Of a DNA stretch of 64,000 nt, positions 1 to 12,400 are shown in pieces (position 1 is the first letter of the stretch; each line of letters starts with the position of its first letter). The notes under the pieces are model-generated. The model saw nothing but the letters and a program-made list of their open reading frames with translations, had not been told where the DNA came from and made no database searches. The position numbers and the translations under genes were made by a program. Source of the stretch: Blastomussa wellsi (Eukaryota; Cnidaria; Anthozoa; Scleractinia; Plerogyridae); the NCBI GenBank assembly GCA_947652115.1, contig OX393568.1, forward strand, positions 6,240,320 through 6,304,319. The letters run 5' to 3'.

Positions 1-244
1 TCTTAAAATAACTGAGTAGAATGTGCTGCCTTTTGCAATGACATCATTTTTCAAATGGTTTGACATTTTAGTCTTCCTGTCTCCTGCATCTTCAGTGTTA
101 CGATAAGCAGTGGACATTAAAGAACCCACACACTTCTTGCAAAGAGTAGAGAACGAGGTTCCCGGTGTTGTGGTCTGGCCTTGTTTCATGGGTTGGTGCT
201 TAACATAGAAATAAACTTTCCCCTCTTGGACAGAGAGTATGCTA

Positions 245-394
245 AACGTAAAACCTCAAAACCACAAAACTTATTACTGTTGCTGTTTGTAGTTTAGCTT
301 CTCACACCAAATTGGCTCTTTCCTCGTAATGCAAAAATTATAACATTCTATAAATACAGCAAATTTCTGGTCTTCACAGTTTTCTTAGTTTCAA
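245..394. mobile_element. Palindromic MITE, family A, partial copy
   Basis: The right end reads TTCACAGTTTTCTTAGTTTC, and the interior 'gctgtttgtagtttag...ctcacacc' matches the copies at 5469-5673, 5780-6002 and 42456-42690. The left terminal repeat is not visible, so this copy is truncated. Confidence 0.6.
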
Positions 395-526
395 TGTAAT
401 ACATTGGGGTTTTGGATTGGTTGCAAAATGCTCTATGCTTTTCAGAGTAAAACCATTGACTATAAATGACTTTGCCGCAGCTCTATAAATCTCTTGAAGT
501 CTTGTTTTACTCTGCCTCCATTTCAG

Positions 527-2110
527 GTGTGATACCATTTGCTGGAGGTTCATATTTGGCATATGGAATCCTCGACAGCTCAATTGCCAAACCTCCTGGT
601 GACCTGACCCCACTTTACATGTTTGTTAGTGGTTGTTTAGCTGCTGCTGTTGCAAAGGTTATTTTCTGAAATAAAACTCTTTTTTTGTTGTGTGGTTCCA
701 GAAATTATCCATACCCTTTCCATTGACAATCATTGGAAATTCCAAGGAGTGTGGGGGTCTTAAAGACCAAAATTGTTAAAAGAAAGTGTGAACCTGAACA
801 GGAATTTTCTGGAGGATGGGCTCAATCCAAAAACCCTCCATGGGGAAGTAAAAAAGTAAAGGTACTGCCTCTGAGCCCATCAGGCCAGGGCTAACTGGTT
901 ACTGTAGCATTAACAGTATTTCTGCATTGCCCCTCTCCCCTAGATGAGATGTTAGTCCACTGCAGGTTTACCCCCAGCATTAAATTTGCCAGTACTCATT
1001 TATACACCTTGGTGGAGAGAGGCACTGAGAGAGTAAAGTGTCTTGCCCTAGAACACAACCCAGTGCCCCGGCTAGGGCTCAAACCCGGACCAACCAATCT
1101 GGGGTGCAGTACACTAACCATTAGGGCCACCACAACTTTCTTCATGCGGGAGGGAAGTGGAAGATATTTTCTGGAACAACACAATCAATAAAAAAAACAT
1201 GATCACATTTTTTCATCATTATTAGTTTAGTTGTAAATCAGTGAGTATTCTTTTTTAAAAAATGTAAAGAGAATAGGGAGGCATGCATTTAAAGTGCTTA
1301 CCCAGCCAGGGGCAGATCTAGGGAGAGGGTGCAGGGGGTGTACACCCCCTCCTGAGATGACCTCTGACTTTCTAATACAGCTAGCATTCTGCTTGTGTCA
1401 CTCATCAGTTATGTCATTTGTTAGTGGTGCACCCCCTCCTAAGAAAAATCCTGGATCTACCCCTGCTAACCATCTGTCTGAAACAACACAGACTAAAATT
1501 AATGCACTCTTGCCATTTTATTTACCAGTGTTGTTATGGAGAAATTATCTTGTTCTGTTTGCAGACGCTGTCATTCCCTTTTGACACAATTAGGAAGAAA
1601 ATGCAGGTATATAATTTGCTGATATTAAACTCTTAGAACCATTTGGCAATTAGGAAGAAAATACTGGTATACTGCCTGGGAGAGCTACTGTATTTTGTGA
1701 TGTGAAGTATATATGAAATAATTCATATTTAAACTGCAGATGTAAATGAAAGTGAAGAATGATCGTCGCAGTAAATTTCCAACTTAAGCAATTGGAAAGA
1801 AGCCTGAAACAATCAGGGCTTCAACGGGATTCGAACCTGTGACCTCTGCGAATACCAGTGTGATGCACACATTGGACGTGAAATTTACTGCAATGATCAT
1901 TCTTCACTCTCATCTACACCCGCAGTTCAAATATGAATTATTTCATATATACTTCACATCATTTCGCTCCTCACAGGAAAATAAGAACTTGATAAATTGG
2001 TCGCTCCCAATGTGTGGCTTCATAGCTCAGTTGGTAGAGTATCGCACTGGTATTCATGGAGGTCACAGGTTCAAATCCTGTTGAAGACCTGATTTTTTGA
2101 GGCTTCTTCT

Positions 2111-2153
<43 letters not shown>

Positions 2154-3972
2154 AACTTTCGTGTGAGTGTAGTACTACCTAATGATTGGGTGGAAGGTGT
2201 GTTAGCCTAATGGTTAGTGCACTGGACTCCTAATTGGACGGTCCAGGGTCGAGCCTCGGCCGGGCACTGCATCAGCACACTTTACTCTCACTGTGCCTCT
2301 CTCCACCCATGTGTATAAAAAGGTACCTGCAACATAATGCTGGGGGTAACCCTGCAATGGACTAGCATCCCAGCCGGGGTGGGGGGAGAAATACTCCTAT
2401 TCAGTTCATACTAAGGGAACTAAGCTAAGCTCTTGCCTGATGGGCCACTCAGCTCGTATGCAGACTTCATCTTACTACCTAATGATTAGTGATCCCTTGT
2501 GCAGTTTCTAATAAATATTGACTATCAAAATATTTTGTGGGAGGCACAGTGGCCTAATGGTTAGTGCACTGGACTACGGATCGGCCGTTCCGGGTTAGAG
2601 CCTCTAGCCGGGGCACTGCATTGTGTTCTTGGGGAAGACACTTTACTTTCACAGTGCCTCTCTTCACCCAGGTGTATAAATGGGTACTGGTGAATTTACT
2701 GCTGGGGGGTAACCCTGTGATGGACTAGCATCCCATCCAGGGGGTAGTAGAAATACTCTCTGTCGCTTCAGCTCTGGCCTGATGGGCCACTTGGCCCGAC
2801 TGCAGACTTACCTTACCTTCAAAATATTTCAGATACAAAATTGCACTTGTATAGTAAAATTAATTCACACAAAATTATTTTGTATTAACAAAACTACACT
2901 TTACTCTGGCAGCAAATATTAAAAACTTTAACAATGTCCTTAATTTGTGTGATTACCTAGTTTACTGTAGGTACTTTTCTCATCATGATCAAGCAACTAG
3001 CTAGTACACAACTCCCATTGTTCATTTTTCTGACTGTAGGCACAAAGTAAAACTCTTCCAAATCAGGGTGGAGTTGATGTAGAATTCAGAGGCATGACAA
3101 GTGCTTTTGCACAGACCGTAAAGGGTAATGGAATCACTGGTTTGTGGAGAGGGCTTACTGCTAATCTTTTAAAGGTGAGGAAGTCTCAAAGTTTAGAATT
3201 TTGGGGGAGTTATTTTAGTCTGCAAAGTACTGACTTTTAATCAGACCTGAAGCCAGATCAGGGTTACAGTGATTTCAAAAGACTGACTGGCAAGGGGGGG
3301 GGGGGGGGGGGGGGAGTGGTGGTGCCCAAATTTTCTTTTGCTGCCCAAAAAATCTGATTTGCCCAAAAATAGGGGGGCCTGCAGCCCCAAATGTATGGGG
3401 TGGGGAGTCTTAGTAAAATCCCTTTTGTGGGGGAGGTATTGATAATTTTTGTAGAAATCCCTTTTGTGGGGAAGGTATTGATAATTTTTGAACTACATAC
3501 ATTTACTTGTTTAAGTACCACCCTCAATTAAACATCGCATTCATTGAAAACATTACAGTTATGCAGCACACTTTTTTCCTCACAGATTACAATATGTTTC
3601 ATTTCGTTGCTTAATTTGTCCATAGACATTTCTTTTCTCCCCATGGTTTACTCAACAAAAAAGAAAGATGAGGAAAATCATTGGAGCTGGGTAACAATAA
3701 TTATGTAAAAAGAACCATCTGTTTACCTTACCGGTAATACAGGCTAGAGTTACTGTATATTTTTGTGCTAACCAGCTCGTTCTTTCATCTAGATTGCTCC
3801 AAATGCTGGAATCATGTACTTGTCTTTTGAGTATTGTAAAAGAGTGTTCTTATTCTACAATGGTTACACCGAGTCACCATTTTCACATGTTCCCAAGTCT
3901 AATGTAGATCAAAGCATGTCACCCAATGAACTGCACCATCATTATTCCAAGAAGAAAGGGTACAACAGATAA
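527..3972 (+). CDS. SLC25A43: SLC25A43-like mitochondrial carrier, 3' part (four last exons)
   Basis: Orphan member of the SLC25 family of inner-mitochondrial-membrane carriers; substrate not established. Exons read at 527-657, 1565-1606, 3040-3174 and 3793-3972 (TAA at 3970-3972), each flanked by AG/GT, with phases that join without a break. The first visible exon enters mid-codon, so the 5' exons lie before the window. Motifs: the short 42-bp exon encodes the third-repeat carrier signature LSFPFDTIRKKMQ (Px[DE]xx[KR] type). The next gives GITGLWRGLTANLLK and the last gives IAPNAGIMYLSFEYCKR, the standard end of a carrier repeat. The tail YNGYTESPF...VDQSMSPNEL resembles the C-terminus of vertebrate SLC25A43 and is what separates it from other SLC25 members. 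The introns carry SINEs, a tRNA-bearing repeat and MITEs. Family assignment is firm; the exact ortholog call is a little less so. Confidence 0.9.
695..843. repeat. Interspersed repeat with 'ttccagaaattatccatacc' end
   Basis: The start is the reverse complement of the end of the repeat at 32363-32566 (ggtatggataatttatggaa), and both share 'ggaaattcc...gtgtgggggt'. A related fragment lies at 3415-3492. It is probably a non-autonomous DNA element; class unknown. Confidence 0.5.
858..1136 (-). mobile_element. tRNA-derived SINE, copy 1 (reverse)
   Basis: On the minus strand the head reads 'ggccctaatggttagtgtac', an A-box-like start resembling tRNA-Gln/Glu. It is followed by a B-box-like stretch (gggtttgagccc) and the body shared with copies at 2199, 2538, 41179 and 55376: 'cactttactctc', 'gtgtataaa', 'ggactaacatctcat', 'cctgatgggc'. 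It lies in an intron of the carrier gene. Confidence 0.75.
1306..1466. mobile_element. Short TIR element, 'ggggcagatctagg' family
   Basis: The left end 'ccaggggcagatctagg' and the right end 'cctggatctacccctg' are inverted repeats. Subterminal 'gggggtgtacaccccct' and 'gtgcaccccctcct' add further symmetry. A related element with 'ggggcagatccagg' lies at 31733-31838. It looks like a hAT-type MITE; no target duplication was recognised. Confidence 0.55.
1690..2165. repeat. tRNA-bearing repeat, two units in opposite orientation
   Basis: The right unit (1877-2163, +) runs from 'gaaatttactgcaatgatca' through a tRNA-like module at 2016-2089 and ends with nearly the same sequence (gaaatttactgcgatgatca), as a tandem repeat monomer would. 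The left part (1690-1875) is the reverse complement of both ends of this unit, including the 3' half of the tRNA-like module (1815-1865). Comparable tRNA-plus-inverted-arm structures lie at 38385-38735 and 39050-39440. Confidence 0.65.
2016..2089 (+). pseudogene. tRNA-like module, 74 nt, not a functional tRNA
   Basis: It has an acceptor-like 5' end (ggcttca) pairing with tgaagac apart from one mismatch, a good D-arm (gctcagttggtagagt) and a TΨC arm (acaggttcaaatcctgt). The anticodon arm (cgcactggtattcatggag) does not fold into a 5-bp stem with a 7-nt loop and lacks a clear U33. It is read as part of a repeat family. Confidence 0.6.
2199..2473 (+). mobile_element. tRNA-derived SINE, copy 2
   Basis: The head 'gcctaatggttagtgcactg' is followed by 'gacggtccagggtcgagcc', 'cactttactctcactgtgcc', 'gtgtataaa', 'ggactagcatcccag', 'ctgatgggccactcag' and 'atgcagacttcatctta'. 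It is full length by comparison with copy 3, which starts only 65 bp downstream. Confidence 0.75.
2538..2818 (+). mobile_element. tRNA-derived SINE, copy 3
   Basis: It is the same family as copy 2 and in the same orientation. The head 'ggcacagtggcctaatggtt', the internal 'ggtgtataaatgggtactgg' and 'gtagtagaaatactc', and the tail 'cccgactgcagacttacc' are all present. The two copies lie almost adjacent in one intron. Confidence 0.75.
3264..3500. repeat. 21-G homopolymer and a short tandem duplication
   Basis: An uninterrupted run of 21 G spans 3294-3314. Downstream, a ~39-bp unit containing 'aatcccttttgtggg' is present twice in tandem (about 3415-3452 and 3455-3492). The unit also ends the element at 32363-32566, so this is probably a decayed copy of that repeat. 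It sits in the last intron of the carrier gene. Confidence 0.6.
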
Positions 3973-4330
3973 CCACTACAGAGCACTTTGCTAGAAAGAC
4001 TGAACACCCAAGATTGTTCATTTGAAGGTGTGTCAAAGACTGGGGTACCTGTGGTGCACAACTTCACTGAGGTGGTCAACAGTAGTAATCATGTGCTATT
4101 TTCATACACTTGGTTTGTTTGACATTGGTCTTAATTAAGTGCCTAAAAATGGATATGCTGTCATTTCTGAGAAAGTGTCAACATTCTCAGTCATGTTTGT
4201 TTTTATTAAAAAAATTCATTGTATATAGTAAGTTCTCGTTTAGCTAGAACTTCCTTTGGAGTACGCTTTAACTTAACCTGATGTAAAAGTAACATTCCCT
4301 CAACCAACCCTTACTGTTAGGTTTTGTTGA

Positions 4331-4340
4331 AATAAATAAA
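4331..4340 (+). promoter_or_regulatory. Polyadenylation signals for the SLC25A43-like gene
   Basis: Two overlapping AATAAA hexamers lie about 360 bp after the stop codon, on the coding strand, in AT-rich sequence with no further exon. They are the best 3'-end candidate; use is inferred. Confidence 0.5.
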
Positions 4341-4379
4341 GCTTACAGATCAAGTTGTTTGCATCACAGCTGGTTTTAA

Positions 4380-4965
4380 GTTAATCTTTAACCCATTGAC
4401 TCCTGGATATTATTTTTTGAACATTTTCTAGTCAGTTATTGGCTAAATCTGCTTCAAATCTCTCCAAAATGCATTTGCAAAGTAAAGACATGCCAGGTTT
4501 TTCACTAGCATCGCATTTAACAAATCAAAATTTCAAGATAGTTTTTGGACGAGAAAGTGACCCTCCTCTTTAGGCTTTTCGAGATCTTTATTTTTTCGCA
4601 TTTCCTTTCTCCTTTTCTCGTATCTTTTTTATTCTTTTGTTGGCCTTTTACTGGCTTGCTTTTGGTTCAAGAATTGCCAAGAAAGCGTAAATTAGACGGG
4701 AAATACTTAACATGGAGTAGCCAAGGGTAAGTGAGGGAAATTTCCTCCTAGTTTTTGGTGGAAACTTTTTCGCATTTTTGTGCATATTTCAAGCACCATT
4801 AGCCCAATCAATATCATCATTGGAACGCTCTTTCCCTCCTGCAGAACTGGGGCAAATGGATTCCTATTTTGGTCAAAGCTGATTATGTCAGAAGCAGAAC
4901 AAAGGTCAAGGTCTGTCACAGCCAGTTTAGGAATCAATGGGTTAAATACATAACTCCTTCGAGGG
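4380..4965. other. Intergenic, no gene seen
   Basis: AT-rich sequence between the carrier gene's poly(A) signals and a SINE head. Short ORFs on both strands have no recognisable motif or splice context. Confidence 0.4.
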
Positions 4966-5070
4966 TGTAGTGGTCTTGTGGTTAGTGTACTGTCTGAGTT
5001 CAAACCCTAGCCAGGGCATTCCATGGTGTTCTTAGCCAAGACACTTTACTCTCATTGTGCCAATCTTCAC
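4966..5070 (+). mobile_element. tRNA-derived SINE, head only
   Basis: 'gtagtggtcttgtggttagt', 'gagttcaaaccctagccagg' and 'gacactttactctcattgtg' match the first third of copies 2 and 3; the rest is missing. Downstream to 5468 nothing further is recognised. Confidence 0.6.
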
Positions 5071-5468
5071 CATTCAGAACGGACAAGCTCGGCTTCTCCC
5101 ACCAAAATCAATACTGTGTATGGAAGGATTTTGTTGGGAAAAAATGTTTTGTAACTGCTTTTAAAAGCTGCAACGTCATTGTACTAACTTTTGACATAAG
5201 CACAGTGCTCGAAATTAGTGAACTTCGTTCAGGTAAACAATCTTTCGGAAAAAGAAAGTGCTGGTTGCCCAAGATTGTCTGGCATTTGCCACAAGGACAA
5301 CCTGGATTTTTTTCTAATTTCATGCACTGTAAGCATCAGCATGGCTGGGTTGGTTGGGGCACCAGGCGTAATTTTCGCTGTTCTCTCATACAAGAATACA
5401 GAAATTTAGGCAAGCCTAAAATTGGAGCTCCCAGTTAGCTTTACGAATTTCAGCTATGATACCAATTA

Positions 5469-5673
5469 CAGTCTTTCCGGTAAAACCGTGAACACCAGAA
5501 AAAATTTCTGGAATGTTTATTGTGAAGTGACCAATCGCAGCAAAGTTCAGGAACCAAACTAATGACCGTTGCTGTTTGCGGTTTAGTTTTCTCACACCTG
5601 ATTGGCTTTTTCTTTGTAACACAATAACATTCCATAAACATTTTTGGTGTTCACGGTTTTACGGGAAAGACTG
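5469..5673. mobile_element. Palindromic MITE, family A, copy 2
   Basis: It begins 'cagtctttccggtaaaaccg' and ends with the inverted counterpart 'cggttttacgggaaagactg'. Subterminal 'gtgaacacc' and 'ggtgttcac' pair, as do 'ggaatgtttattgtg' and 'cacaataacattcc'. The whole element could fold into one long hairpin. Confidence 0.75.
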
Positions 5674-5779
5674 CAAAGCTATATTGAGTATATTAGGGAA
5701 ACCTGAAAGTAGGGTGTGATGGACAGGGGGGAGCGACACTCAAGACAAGATGCTAAGCTTCATGCTTCAGAAACCAGAC

Positions 5780-6002
5780 TTATCAAACTAAGAAAACCGT
5801 GAACATCTGAAAAATTTCAAGAATGTTCATTGTGTAGTGACCAATAACAATAAAGTATAGGACACGCAAACAAACCTCAAACCTGCAAACTGAAACTAGT
5901 TACCATTGCTGTTTAGTTTTCTCACACCTAACTGGCTTTTTCCTGAAAACAAAACATTCCATAAATATTTCTGGTGTTCATAGTTTTCTTAGTTTCACAG
6001 TT
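5780..6002. mobile_element. Palindromic MITE, family A, copy 3
   Basis: The ends 'aactaagaaaaccgtgaaca' and 'tgttcatagttttcttagtt' are inverted repeats. The internal 'tgaccaataacaataaagt' and 'ttttctcacacctaactggc' are shared with the other family members. It lies ~110 bp from copy 2. Confidence 0.75.
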
Positions 6003-6410
6003 TTTGGCTTTAGTTTGACGAGACTGCAATGTTTGTTAATTTTATTTTCAGTGTATGTACACCAAGTTATCATCGAAACAAAACCAGCTCATTGTAACCA
6101 CAGAAAGGGATAACTGAACCACTTTGACTTTACTTTTTTTACATAAACACTCAACACATCAATAATTAAGTTGCTACTATACAAATTTTTTTCGATAATC
6201 CTAGTGTATTGCAAAATTTACATATTAAGATTACCTACACCATATATCGCTACTATTTGCAGATATAATAGTCTGTAGCAACTGTGGAAAGCACAGTTGA
6301 CACATTTTCTGTCATGTTTGCCACATAAGATGCCAATGTCGACAGAATAAACCAAACAATTCTGAAAAAAATTGTCGCAATTTACAAGCAGGTCTCAACA
6401 GGAAGAAACA

Positions 6411-9400
6411 TTAATTGTTCAACCAGCTCTGCTCCACAACTGCAATAACTTTTTTTTCATACTCGCGCTTGTTCTCTTGATAAAGTTGGGCTGCTAAGCT
6501 GTTGGCGGGACTGTTTGGGTTAGGCTCATCTAGAAGAGACTGCAAGATAAAAGTAAATTAAAGCAGGTACGTGCAGAAACACCAATTTAACACACTTGTT
6601 ACAACAGGAACTGCTCAGTTAAGGTTGCACAATACCTTCAGAGGGCTACTTTTGGCAAAGGAAGATTACTATAAAATCTAATATTTCCCAAAAAATTAAA
6701 ATCTTGAAACCTACGTGAGTTATTTAGAAATGAAGGTTTTTAACTGTAAGGTCTCGAGATGTGTTTACAAATCTTTGAATGGCAAAAACTTGCTTTTGTT
6801 TTTCGCAAGAATGCCATCTCTTTAAACCAATTAATAGGGTATGCAGAATTGATGCATTTTAGAAAAATTTGGCCAAAACATTCATTGAGCATCGAGGAAT
6901 GAAATGACAGCACATTGACCGTACGAACTACCTACACATGAGCTGCCAATGGCCCTATTGTTCCAGAAGAGAACTGGGAGTTATCATTTCCGAAAATTTA
7001 CAGCCACCATTAATTTGCTGTGTTCCAAAGCTTCATTACAATTCGGAGAAAGTGGCATCAAAGGCTCAATAATACCTTATGGGTTGTAATTGTAATAACA
7101 ATCGGCATAGGAAATTGCATGAAGAATGATTCAAAAGTTTTTGTTGCTCTTGATTTGATTTTCACTCTGCAAATTTTCCAACTTTCAAGGACTTTTCAAG
7201 AGGTTGACGCATTTTCAAGGACTTCTCAAGGGCTGTACGAACCATGTTTAACCCCTTGGCCAAGGGGTTAAACACCAATCAATAATAATTATTGTCAAAT
7301 TTATGGTCATTACTCTTACAGTCTGATCAAAACTTCCTTTCAGTTAGAGAGCATGGAAACCAACCTGTATTGATGTAAGAATTGCTGACACATCGTATGT
7401 AGGACTCCATCTGTTTTGAAGAATATCTAAGCAAATCCCTCCATCGGCATAAACTGCAAGGATAGGTCATCACAATAAGCATATATCATTATTACAAAAA
7501 TGCGTCTACTGTATAAATTTAATGGCTAGGTGAGATTGAAATGTTTGGGTTCACACCAGGCCTGCAAGTATCCTTGAACTGTGTTCTTGCGCATTAATAA
7601 CACTTGTTAAGACGCCTGCTTAACACTTGTACAGGACTTCTGATAGGGTGCAATGAAAAAATGCAAATTACGCAAAATTGTTAGGGCAGATTATGTGATT
7701 AGAAAGGCCAATTATGCGAGAAATTATATAAATTGTGCGATTTATTATGAGCAATTTTAAGCTTGTTTTATAATGTTTCAGGAAAACACTTGTGTTGCCC
7801 TAAAGACATTTTGAACACCAAAGAAACAGTAACTACAGCTGTACACTATCCGCTTGTATATTGCTGACTCGAGGTGCTTGTCTACCAGACTTTTGAAGAT
7901 GTCAATGACAATGTTGCACAACGAGCAAAACATCAGTCCATCGGCCATTTGGACCATACCTTCAAGGTACTTCTTCACTCGATCATGAGCAGTCAAATTG
8001 GGAGGAAGTTGGGATCTTGCCTACTTGGTCGAAGAAACAGCAGGCATTTTCACTACAAACTTATCTATGGGTATGTTTTTATCGGTTTTCACTGGAAGAA
8101 ACTACATTTTGCCAAAAAACTGACAACCTATACTTCCAACATGAATTTGTATATATCAGCAATTCAGATTGGCTAACCTGAACAAAGGGCTTGTTTGTTT
8201 GCCCCTGACATGCAAAGTAATGCCTTTAACTTCAAAGGTGACAAAGGTTTTTAGGCTTTTTCCAAGGTAAATCATCTTAAACATGCAGGGTTTTTTAAGA
8301 CACTTGTTTATTTATGGTTTATTTTGTCAATAATTTACGTTCTTTTGTGAATTATCCTATTTTTCGTGAATTGTGTGATTGGATGCGATTTCAGGTAGAT
8401 TGTGCGAAATCGCACCATCACATAATACCATAGGGCCTGCTTATGAGAAAAACACCAATGTGTTACTTTTTCTTGTGCTTAATGATAATTTCATTGGTGA
8501 TATTATTCCTTTAGGTGGTAAGGTGACCAGATACCATTTAAAGTCAATTAACAGTTCTCCCAAGAGACCCTGATGAATACTTCCACAAACGAATAAACTT
8601 ACATTAGACATAGAATTCAAAGCAGAAAAGAAAAATATTAATGATCATTAATTTTGTTTGCCACTCCAACCTTATAATCCCCAAAGTCTCAGCTGTTCAG
8701 ATCAAATATACAGCAGCAAAGTGGACCAATTGCCATTGGAAACAACACTCTCTTTGATAAGTTGTCGGCATAATGCAGTCATCCAGCAAACCCCATATCT
8801 CAATATCAAAGCACGATTGGAATAGCCGCCGCATATCTCAGTAGTAATATGCCACATTTGATAAATGAAAGATGGCACCAAAGCTTTCTGGTTAAACTTC
8901 TAAATTTGGTTCATTGTTCTCTTTGCATCAACAAAGGAATTTTTATTCCTGTTTAAAAGCCTCTGAGTCATGCCAGAAATGATATATTTTGATGTTATCA
9001 AACAAGGGCTCCTATAATGGGAAAGAGAAATGGATGATGGAAAGAGAAATTATTCCTTAAAATTCAAAACTGCATGTACAAACCAAACAATACATTCCAA
9101 TCAAAATCATAAAATTTTTGGACACGATTGGTTATCAGCAGCACAATTTGAGAACTAATAGAGCAGTTTACCATGTGCCATACTTATAAATGGACAGTTT
9201 ACACTTGATGCCTGTCCTGTAATTGGACATTATTTACCTACTTGCAGATGGCTATACATGTTCTATAAGAAAATAAAATAATGCCTGCTTGAGCTGCTAG
9301 TAGATGCCCGAGCTGGTAGGCCTCAAAAGGGCATTGTTTTCTTATAGGACATTGGGAAACACATCTTCCAGCTGGTTTAGAATATAGCATTAAAAAATCA

Positions 9401-12400
9401 ATGAATTTACGCGTGTGGGCGGCCTCCTTGTTCATATTTTTGGCACTCGCTACTCAATAGCTCGTCCACATTTTTGTCTCCCCAGTCACCTGAACTTATT
9501 TCATTAATATTTGTTTTAGCAGGCATAATAAAGGCCATAAAAAGACAACTTTAAAAGATTGTTGCTGCCATATAGGTCATTGGGAAACCCATCTTCTAGC
9601 TGGTTTAGAATATAGCATTAAAAAAATCACTGAAATTACACGCGAGGGCCACCTGTCGGAGACTGGGCCCGAATATAGTTAGAAATTTGATTGACAGATG
9701 TGATTATAACATGTGAGCGCAATCGAGCGTAAAAAACTTTCCTTCGGAGCGTGAGAATTGTGAACTGTGTGAAGTGCTGGGAATAAATCTGTTCAGTTTA
9801 TCTTGTGACTTGTGACCTTTGTTGGGCAAACTAAACTTTTCAAATTGCTACTGGAGGCATTCCCAACAAAAGTGGCACCTCCGACGGGACTTGTGTTGAT
9901 CTTCGTGAATCTAGTACTGTGTTTATCGTCGCGAAGCATGGAGGCCGCGAGCAAGGATCTTGAAACGAAACTTACACAACTTCAGATCACCAGGGAAAAA
10001 ACTGACGCTGTTCTTGCGAGCCAGAATGAGAACAAAATCAAAAGACATAGGGATGCGCTGTGTTCAGTGGTTGCCTCAGTGGAGAAAGCGAAGCGGAAAG
10101 TGGAAGAGTTGAGAATATCTGCCGGCGAAGAACTTTCCGCCATTACCTCGTGGGGCGCTAAATTAGATCAAGATATCGAAGCTGTTGACCTTGATATGGA
10201 TGGAATTTCTTCATTTCTGAGTAATTTTGATCAAGAGCGGATAGAAAAAGCTAGAAATAATCAGCTCGCTTTCGAAAAAGAGCTATTTGAGAAGAAGCTT
10301 CAATACACCAAAGAGCTCAAAAACGTGGACTCGCCGGATCAAGCGGCCGCGGGAAGTCAAAATGGTAAACAAAGTGCTGCGTCAGCGAAGTTACCGAAGC
10401 TTACTATTACAAAGTTCAATGGAACTAATCTTGATTGGAATCGTTTTTGGGGCCAATTCACCGAGGGAATAGACAAGTCCGAAATGGCTGCTATCACTAA
10501 ATTTTCCTATCTCAAGGAATTTGTCGATCCTAAGGTCAGAAAAGGCATCGATGGGCTGCCGTTTACCGCCGAGGGCTATGAGAAGGCGAAGGCTATTTTG
10601 ATCGAGCGTTACGGAAATGTCAGCGAAGTAGTCAAAGCCTACGTTAAGGACATTTTGGATTTGCCGAAGATCAATGGAAGCCAGCCTCGGAAAATTCATC
10701 ATTTTTACGAAAGATTGCTGTACGACGTTCAATCTCTCGAGACCATGGGGAAGCTAAGTTTGGTGAATGGAAACGTGGCTCTAACGATCGATAAACTTTC
10801 TGGAATTCGTGGAGATTTGGTGCGGAACGATGAAGATTGGCAAAGTTGGGATTTCCTTAAACTGTGTGACGCGTTAAAGTCGTGGACTCGCCGGAATCCA
10901 GTGGATTTTGATGAACCGCAGTCGTTCAAACATGATCGCACGCCCTCGCGAAATTACCATACAAAGCAGCAGGACGCCAAGACACGTGGTTGTGTTTACT
11001 GTGAAGATAGCTCGCACAGGAGTTCGGAATGTACACGCGTTGTTGGTTGCGACGAGAGGAAGAAATTTCTGGCTGAAAACAAACTTTGTTTTAACTGTGC
11101 TTGCCCAAAACATAGGGCTGCTGAGTGTGCAAGCAAGACGAGATGCAATTTATGCTCCAGGAAGCACCACACCTCCATCTGTCCTGATCAACAACCTAAG
11201 GCAGACAGCGTGTTGTCTTCTGTCGATGCTGAGAAAGTGGTTTACCCTGTTGTAGTGATTAAGGTTGGTGGTATTGAATGTCGTGCATTGTTGGATTCTG
11301 GTTCGTCTAGTTGTTATGCTTCAGCCAAACTTCTGGATATGCTTGGACAGAAGCCAACAGAGATTAAGCCTAAGAGAGTTGAGATGCTTATGGCTTCAAC
11401 CACAGCGAGAATGGAAGTTTTTAAGACCACTGTTTCGTCAAGGTCTGGTGATTACCGTTTAGATGTCAATCTCACCAAGGTCAATAGAGGAGAGCTCCTT
11501 AGCCTGGAAAATCCCCAATACCAACAGTTGACTAACACTTACCCCCATTTAAAGGATGTGAAAATGGATGATACGGATACCAAGCCATTGTTGCCAGTTC
11601 ATGTTATCTTGGGTGCTGGAGTGTATGCTCGCATTAAAACTGATACTCGACCAAGGATTGGTAACCAAGGGGAACCTGTAGCTGAGCGCACCAAATTGGG
11701 ATGGGTTATTCTTTCTCCAGGAGAGGAGATTGATACTACACACATGCTTCTTACCCAAACTAGCCAAGTGGACTATGAGGAACTATGCAAGTTAGACGTG
11801 TTAGGACTTGCCGACACGCCGCAACATGACCAAGGTGAAGTGTACAGAGAATTTCGTGAGCAGTTATCGCGCAGTGAAAAGGGATGGTATGAAGCGGCCT
11901 TGCCATGGAAAGGCAACCACCCTCCTCTACCTTCAAATGAGTATGGAAGTCTTCGCCGCCTGGAGAATTTGAAGCAGAAATTGAAACGGACCGGGTTGGA
12001 ACAGGCCTACAGCGAGATCATCGAAGAACAGAAAGCTGAAGGGATTGTGGAAACAGCTGATCAGCCAGCTCAGGGAGTGGAGTGCTACATCCCCCATAAA
12101 CCTGTTGTCAGGGAAGATGCCGCAACAACCAAAGTACGCGCAGTGTATGATGCATCTGCTAGAGCCTACCCTAATGCTGTGTCCTTGAATGATTGCTTGT
12201 ATCAAGGCCCCCCTCTTCAAAATAAATTGTGGAATGTCCTTGTCCGGTCACGCATGCACCCTGTGGCACTTGTAGGAGATTTAAAGAAGGCGTTTTTGCA
12301 AGTAAGAATTAGACAAGCTGACCGTGATGCTCTGCGGTTTCATTGGAGGCAGGGAGAACAATTGAACATTGAGACATTGCGATTCACAAGAGCTTTATTT

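Noticed and set aside
2016..2089. Functional tRNA gene
   Set aside because: The anticodon arm does not fold properly and related copies share the same flanks, so it is a repeat module.
5055..5438. 127-codon frame on the plus strand
   Set aside because: No domain, no splice context, and it begins in a SINE head; the composition looks like chance in intergenic DNA.
9812..9937. Translation start of gag-pol inside the 5' LTR
   Set aside because: The frame is open there, but the first codon is GTG; the first ATG in frame is at 9938, after the LTR.
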